The translations under genes were made by a program, and so were the position numbers. Source: Actinomycetes bacterium (GTDB lineage: Bacteria > Actinomycetota > Acidimicrobiia > Acidimicrobiales > UBA8190). From it: 8,613 nucleotides of DNA. This document shows, piece by piece, positions 5,962-8,613 of the stretch (positions are counted from its first letter, which is position 1; every line of letters begins with the position of its first letter). The notes beneath the pieces are model-generated. The model was not told the DNA's origin. It worked only from the letters and a program-made list of their open reading frames with translations, and did no database searches. Location: contig JAJYAB010000063.1 in NCBI GenBank assembly GCA_021779775.1, forward strand, positions 1-8,613, in the 5' to 3' direction.

Positions 5962-7400
5962 CCGGCGCCGGGCCCCTGTCCGGGTCGGACGCCTTCGGCC
6001 GGGGTGATCTCGGCCGGGGTGATCTCGAACCGGCTGGGCAGGTCGCCGAGCGTGCCCTGGCCGCCGGCCATGGCGACGAGTGCGTGGTGGTGGTGGAGGA
6101 CGGTGCCGAGATCGAGGTGCGCTTCGCCAACAACCAGCCGACGAGCAACGGCCGCCGCCGGGTGCGCCGGGTCACTGTCGCGGTGTTCCACCGGGGGGCG
6201 GCCGGCCGGTCGGTGGGGGTGGTCAGCCGGGGCGGGGCCGTCGACGTGGACGACCTGGTGGCGTCCGCTCGGGCCGATGCCGCAGCAGCGTCGCCCGCCG
6301 ACGATGCGGCGCCCTTGGTCGACGGCGACGTCGACCGGGACTTCGATGATCCGCCTCCCGGCACGGGTCCCGAGGTCCTGCAAGGCGTGATCGGCGAGCT
6401 CGGGGAGGCCTTCGCCATGGCCCGGTCGTCGGGCCATGTGCTGGCCGGGTTCGCCGAGCACGCGATGTCGACCGTGACGGTGGCCAGCTCGACCGGGCTT
6501 CGCCGCCGGCATGTCCAGCCCACGGGCCGGATCCAGGTGGTGGCGCGTGCCGGCGACGGTTCGGCGTCGGCCTGGGTGGGCAGGGGCACCAGGAACTTCG
6601 ACGACGTGTCGCTCCACGGCCTGCACCGCGAGGCCGCCGACCGGCTCGGCTGGTCGGCGCGGCGCGTCGATCTGCCTGCCGGCCACTACGACACCGTGCT
6701 CCCCCCCGACGCCGTGGCCGACCTGGTCTGCATGCTGGGCGACGCGGTGGGCGGTCGCGATGCCGAAGACGGCCAGAGCGTCTTGTCGGCGCCGGGTGGC
6801 GGCACGCGGCTGGGCGAGCAGCTCTTCGCCCTGCCGTTCGAGCTGCGAAGCGATCCGGCCGAGGCCGGCTTGGCGTGCTGCCCGTTCGTCGTGGCGACCG
6901 CGTCGGCGCGTGACGTGTCGGTGTTCGACGACGGGATGCCCCTCTCGCGCACCGCGTGGGTGGAGGCGGGTCGCCTCGCCCGGCTGCGCTATCACCGTGC
7001 GGCGGCCGCCCGGTCCGGGGTGCAGCCGGCCGGGCCGATCGACAACCTCGTGCTCGAGCTGCCCGGGGCGGCGGGATCGGTCGGCGACCTGGTGGCAGGC
7101 GTCGAGCGCGGGCTGCTCCTGACGTGCCTCTGGTACATCCGCGAGGTGGACCCCACCACCTTGCTGCTGACGGGGCTCACCCGTGACGGTGTCTACCTCG
7201 TGGAGCGCGGCGAGGTCGTCGGCGCTGCCAACAATTTCCGCTTCAACGAGAGCCCGGTCGATGTCCTGGCCCGGGCCGGTGTGGCTGGATCCACGCAGCT
7301 GGCGCTGTCCCGGGAGTGGAACGAGTGGTTCCCGCGGACCGCCATGCCGCCGCTGCGGGTGCCGGACTTCTCTATGAGCTCGGTCAGTCCGGCCACCTGA
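5958..7400 (+). CDS. tldE: TldE/PmbA-like protein, partner subunit of TldD
   Basis: This is a 480-residue PmbA/TldE family protein, homologous to TldD but without the HExxxH zinc motif. In known pairs it is the non-catalytic partner that completes the protease chamber. Typical features are the N-terminal VVVEDGAEIEVRFANN (44-59), SSTGLRRRHVQPTGRI in the middle, and the strongly conserved C-terminal TCLWYIREVDPTTLLLTGL (389-407), GVYLVE, NNFRFNES (425-432) and WFPRTAMPPLRVPDFSMSS near the end. The GTG start overlaps the tldD TGA (GTGA 5958-5961), with GAGG 7 nt upstream at 5947-5950. No other in-frame start precedes the conserved region, so I keep this one although an open frame runs back to 5853. 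The short N-terminal extension contains a GRGDL duplication (14-23) from a 15-nt repeat. The substrate is unknown, and no peptide precursor or toxin gene is visible nearby. Confidence 0.92.
   Translation: MTGAGPLSGSDAFGRGDLGRGDLEPAGQVAERALAAGHGDECVVVVEDGAEIEVRFANNQPTSNGRRRVRRVTVAVFHRGAAGRSVGVVSRGGAVDVDDLVASARADAAAASPADDAAPLVDGDVDRDFDDPPPGTGPEVLQGVIGELGEAFAMARSSGHVLAGFAEHAMSTVTVASSTGLRRRHVQPTGRIQVVARAGDGSASAWVGRGTRNFDDVSLHGLHREAADRLGWSARRVDLPAGHYDTVLPPDAVADLVCMLGDAVGGRDAEDGQSVLSAPGGGTRLGEQLFALPFELRSDPAEAGLACCPFVVATASARDVSVFDDGMPLSRTAWVEAGRLARLRYHRAAAARSGVQPAGPIDNLVLELPGAAGSVGDLVAGVERGLLLTCLWYIREVDPTTLLLTGLTRDGVYLVERGEVVGAANNFRFNESPVDVLARAGVAGSTQLALSREWNEWFPRTAMPPLRVPDFSMSSVSPAT
5996..6026 (+). 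repeat. Perfect 15-nt tandem duplication at the start of tldE
   Basis: CGGCCGGGGTGATCT occurs at 5996-6010 and 6011-6025, and the next base (C) also matches. In frame it encodes GRGDL twice in the unconserved N-terminal extension of TldE. The reading frame is preserved. Confidence 0.9.
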
Positions 7401-7406
7401 CAGCGG

Positions 7407-7694
7407 TCAGTCTTCCTCTACCGCCTCGCCGACGAGGAGGGCGAACCCTCTCCAGCGCCACAGGCAGTCGACGTTTGCCATGCTGCCTCCGTGAAGCGTG
7501 CCTGCTTCCTCGAGTCCTCCAGATGGTGGGTGGCGAAGCCCGCAACGATGAGGTCGAACGGTCCGAGCGGCGTCCAGCACCTGCTCGCCGGTTCGCCGGG
7601 CTTCGAGCTTGCCGATCCGGTCGACGTACCACTCCACCGGTGCCGGGTCCGATCAGCCGGCCACCGGTGTGGGCGTCAACGGGATGTCGGCCAT
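7407..7694 (-). pseudogene. Class I SAM-dependent methyltransferase remnant (in-frame stop, two deletions, frame changes)
   Basis: Three fragments of one methyltransferase are aligned in order on the minus strand. From ATG 7694 the reading is MADIPLTPTPVAG, then a TGA at 7653-7655 as codon 14, then SDPAPVEWYVDRIGKLEAR and EQVLDA to about 7571. The frame then changes to PLGPFDLIVAGFATHHLED and SRKQARFTEAA (7570-7481), the motif region after the SAM-binding core in this superfamily. The first frame resumes with ANVDCLWRWRGFALLVGEA (7479 to stop 7407), a typical C-terminus. Missing are the glycine-rich SAM-binding motif I segment (after VLDA) and the stretch between the post-motif helix and the C-terminus. 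About 96 codons remain of what I expect to be a 200-220-residue family (from memory). The internal frame from GTG 7637 is open for 76 residues, but such a product would lack a cofactor site. CATAGT at 7702-7707 (minus) could have been a leaderless promoter. The stop is 6 bp from the convergent tldE stop. Confidence 0.8.
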
Positions 7695-7775
7695 CCTCCC
7701 AACTATGCCGAAGGCGTCACCGCGGACGCGGCGATAGGTGCAGTGCCGGGTGGCGGTGCGCGCCTGGCGACCCGC

Positions 7776-8613
7776 TCACCGGTGGGTCTCGAACTCGTGG
7801 TGCATGTGCCCGGCGGTCTCCAGCTGGAACGTCGAGTGCTCGACGTCGAAGTGCCCGCTGACGCATGCCTGGAGCTCGTCGAGGATCTGAGGAGCGTGGC
7901 CGTCGGCGAAGCATCCGCTCTCGACCACCACGTGGGCCGACAGCGCCGGCAGCGCGCTGGTCACCGTCCACACATGCAGGTCGTGGACCGCACGCACGTG
8001 CGCGATGGCGAGGAGGTGTGCCCGCACCTCGTCGAGCTCGACCCCCTCGGGAGCCGCCTCCAGCAGGACCCGTCCTGCCGCGCCGAGCAGCTGCCAGGAA
8101 GCCTTGGCCATCAGGACCACCACGACCAATGAGGCGATGGCGTCGGCCCGGTTGAACCCGGTGACCATGATCACCACCCCGGCAGCCGCCGTGCCGATGA
8201 AGCCGTAGAGATCGGTGAGCAGGTGACGGAACGAGCCCGCCACGTTCATGTTGGACCGATCGGCCCGGGCCAGGACGCGGGTTGCCACGAGGTTCACCGC
8301 CACCCCCACCAGTGCCACGGTCAGCACTGCTGTGCCGCCCACCGGGCCGGGCGACACGAGTCGCCGGACCGCTTCGAACAGCACGAGTGCCGCCACCACG
8401 ACCAGGGTGATGCCGTTGACCGCCGCTGAGAGCACCTCTGCCCGCTTCCACCCGAACGTCCAGTGCCCGAGCGCCGGGCGGGCCGCCAGGCGCGCTGCGG
8501 CGATCGATGCGCCCAGGGCGCCTGCGTCGGTGAGCATGTGCCCGGCGTCGGCCAGCAGCGCCAGCGACGCCGCCATCACCGCCACCACCACCTCGACCGC
8601 CATGAACCCGACG
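7776..8613 (-). CDS. Cation diffusion facilitator (CzcD/ZitB-like) zinc/cation exporter, N-terminus beyond window
   Basis: This is an inner-membrane cation/proton antiporter of the CDF family. The minus-strand frame is still open at the right edge (codons for VGF precede ATG 8603), so about the first 20-30 residues are outside. Numbering from that Met, ADAGHMLTD (19-27, TM2) and FRHLLTD (126-131 region, TM5) supply two HxxxD metal-site pairs, His22/Asp26 and His127/Asp131. The His-Asp form is typical of zinc-selecting CzcD/ZitB/ZnT members rather than the iron- or manganese-type DxxxD sites. Hydrophobic segments lie at about 1-35, 55-80, 90-112, 130-150 and 153-170. The cytoplasmic C-terminal domain shows HDLHVWTVTSALPALSAHV (207-225) and FDVEHSTFQLE (252-262), both strongly conserved in this branch. 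A His-rich tail (GHMHHEFETH) may add metal binding. It stands apart from the neighbouring methyltransferase remnant by 81 bp (7695-7775), in which I see nothing more than that gene's possible promoter. Confidence 0.93.
   Translation of the reverse strand, partial: VGFMAVEVVVAVMAASLALLADAGHMLTDAGALGASIAAARLAARPALGHWTFGWKRAEVLSAAVNGITLVVVAALVLFEAVRRLVSPGPVGGTAVLTVALVGVAVNLVATRVLARADRSNMNVAGSFRHLLTDLYGFIGTAAAGVVIMVTGFNRADAIASLVVVVLMAKASWQLLGAAGRVLLEAAPEGVELDEVRAHLLAIAHVRAVHDLHVWTVTSALPALSAHVVVESGCFADGHAPQILDELQACVSGHFDVEHSTFQLETAGHMHHEFETHR

Noticed and set aside
5769..6995. Long minus-strand ORF opposite tldE
   Set aside because: It is a shadow of tldE with no recognisable domain.
7407..7637. 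76-residue hypothetical protein on the minus strand
   Set aside because: It is better explained as the N- and C-terminal fragments of a methyltransferase pseudogene joined through an out-of-frame middle.
7491..8132. Plus-strand 213-codon ORF
   Set aside because: It runs across the methyltransferase remnant and into the CDF gene on the other strand, and its composition is that of a shadow frame.

Overview
The window is very GC-rich throughout (including third codon positions), uses GTG as well as ATG starts, and carries proteins that look actinobacterial. An acidimicrobial-type actinobacterium is my best guess from protein style, but there is no rRNA or marker gene here to prove it. I read five live genes, two of them cut by the window edges plus three complete or near-complete pairs, and two pseudogenes.

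Layout, left to right. Positions 2-805 (+) hold the 3' part of a zinc-independent NADPH:quinone oxidoreductase of the medium-chain dehydrogenase family. A GC-rich inverted repeat follows. Positions 930-2219 (+) are egtB and 2257-3216 (+) are egtD, the two committing enzymes of ergothioneine synthesis. EgtD trimethylates histidine to hercynine, and EgtB is the iron- and O2-dependent sulfoxide synthase that puts the sulfur on. egtA, egtC and egtE are not in the window. Positions 3268-4331 (-) are a flavin-dependent pyridine nucleotide-disulfide oxidoreductase killed by an internal, out-of-frame deletion that removed most of its FAD-binding domain. A 124-bp divergent spacer leads to 4456-5961 (+) tldD and 5958-7400 (+) tldE/pmbA. 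These two overlap by 4 bp and encode the TldD/TldE metalloprotease pair. Positions 7407-7694 (-) hold a strongly shrunken class I SAM methyltransferase pseudogene, with a stop at codon 14, two lost segments and frame changes. Positions 7776-8613 (-) are a CDF-family zinc/cation exporter that runs off the right edge.

The functional genes form two small operons (egtB-egtD and tldD-tldE) with no obvious link to each other. The most notable features are the two decayed minus-strand genes and three perfect short tandem duplications. The two duplications in live genes are multiples of three (18 and 15 nt), while the one at the end of the dead oxidoreductase is 13 nt. A shared TACGGT -10-like element lies upstream of egtB and directly before the tldD GTG, which suggests a leaderless tldD transcript. 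I see no mobile element, CRISPR, tRNA or rRNA, and no convincing new multi-gene system.
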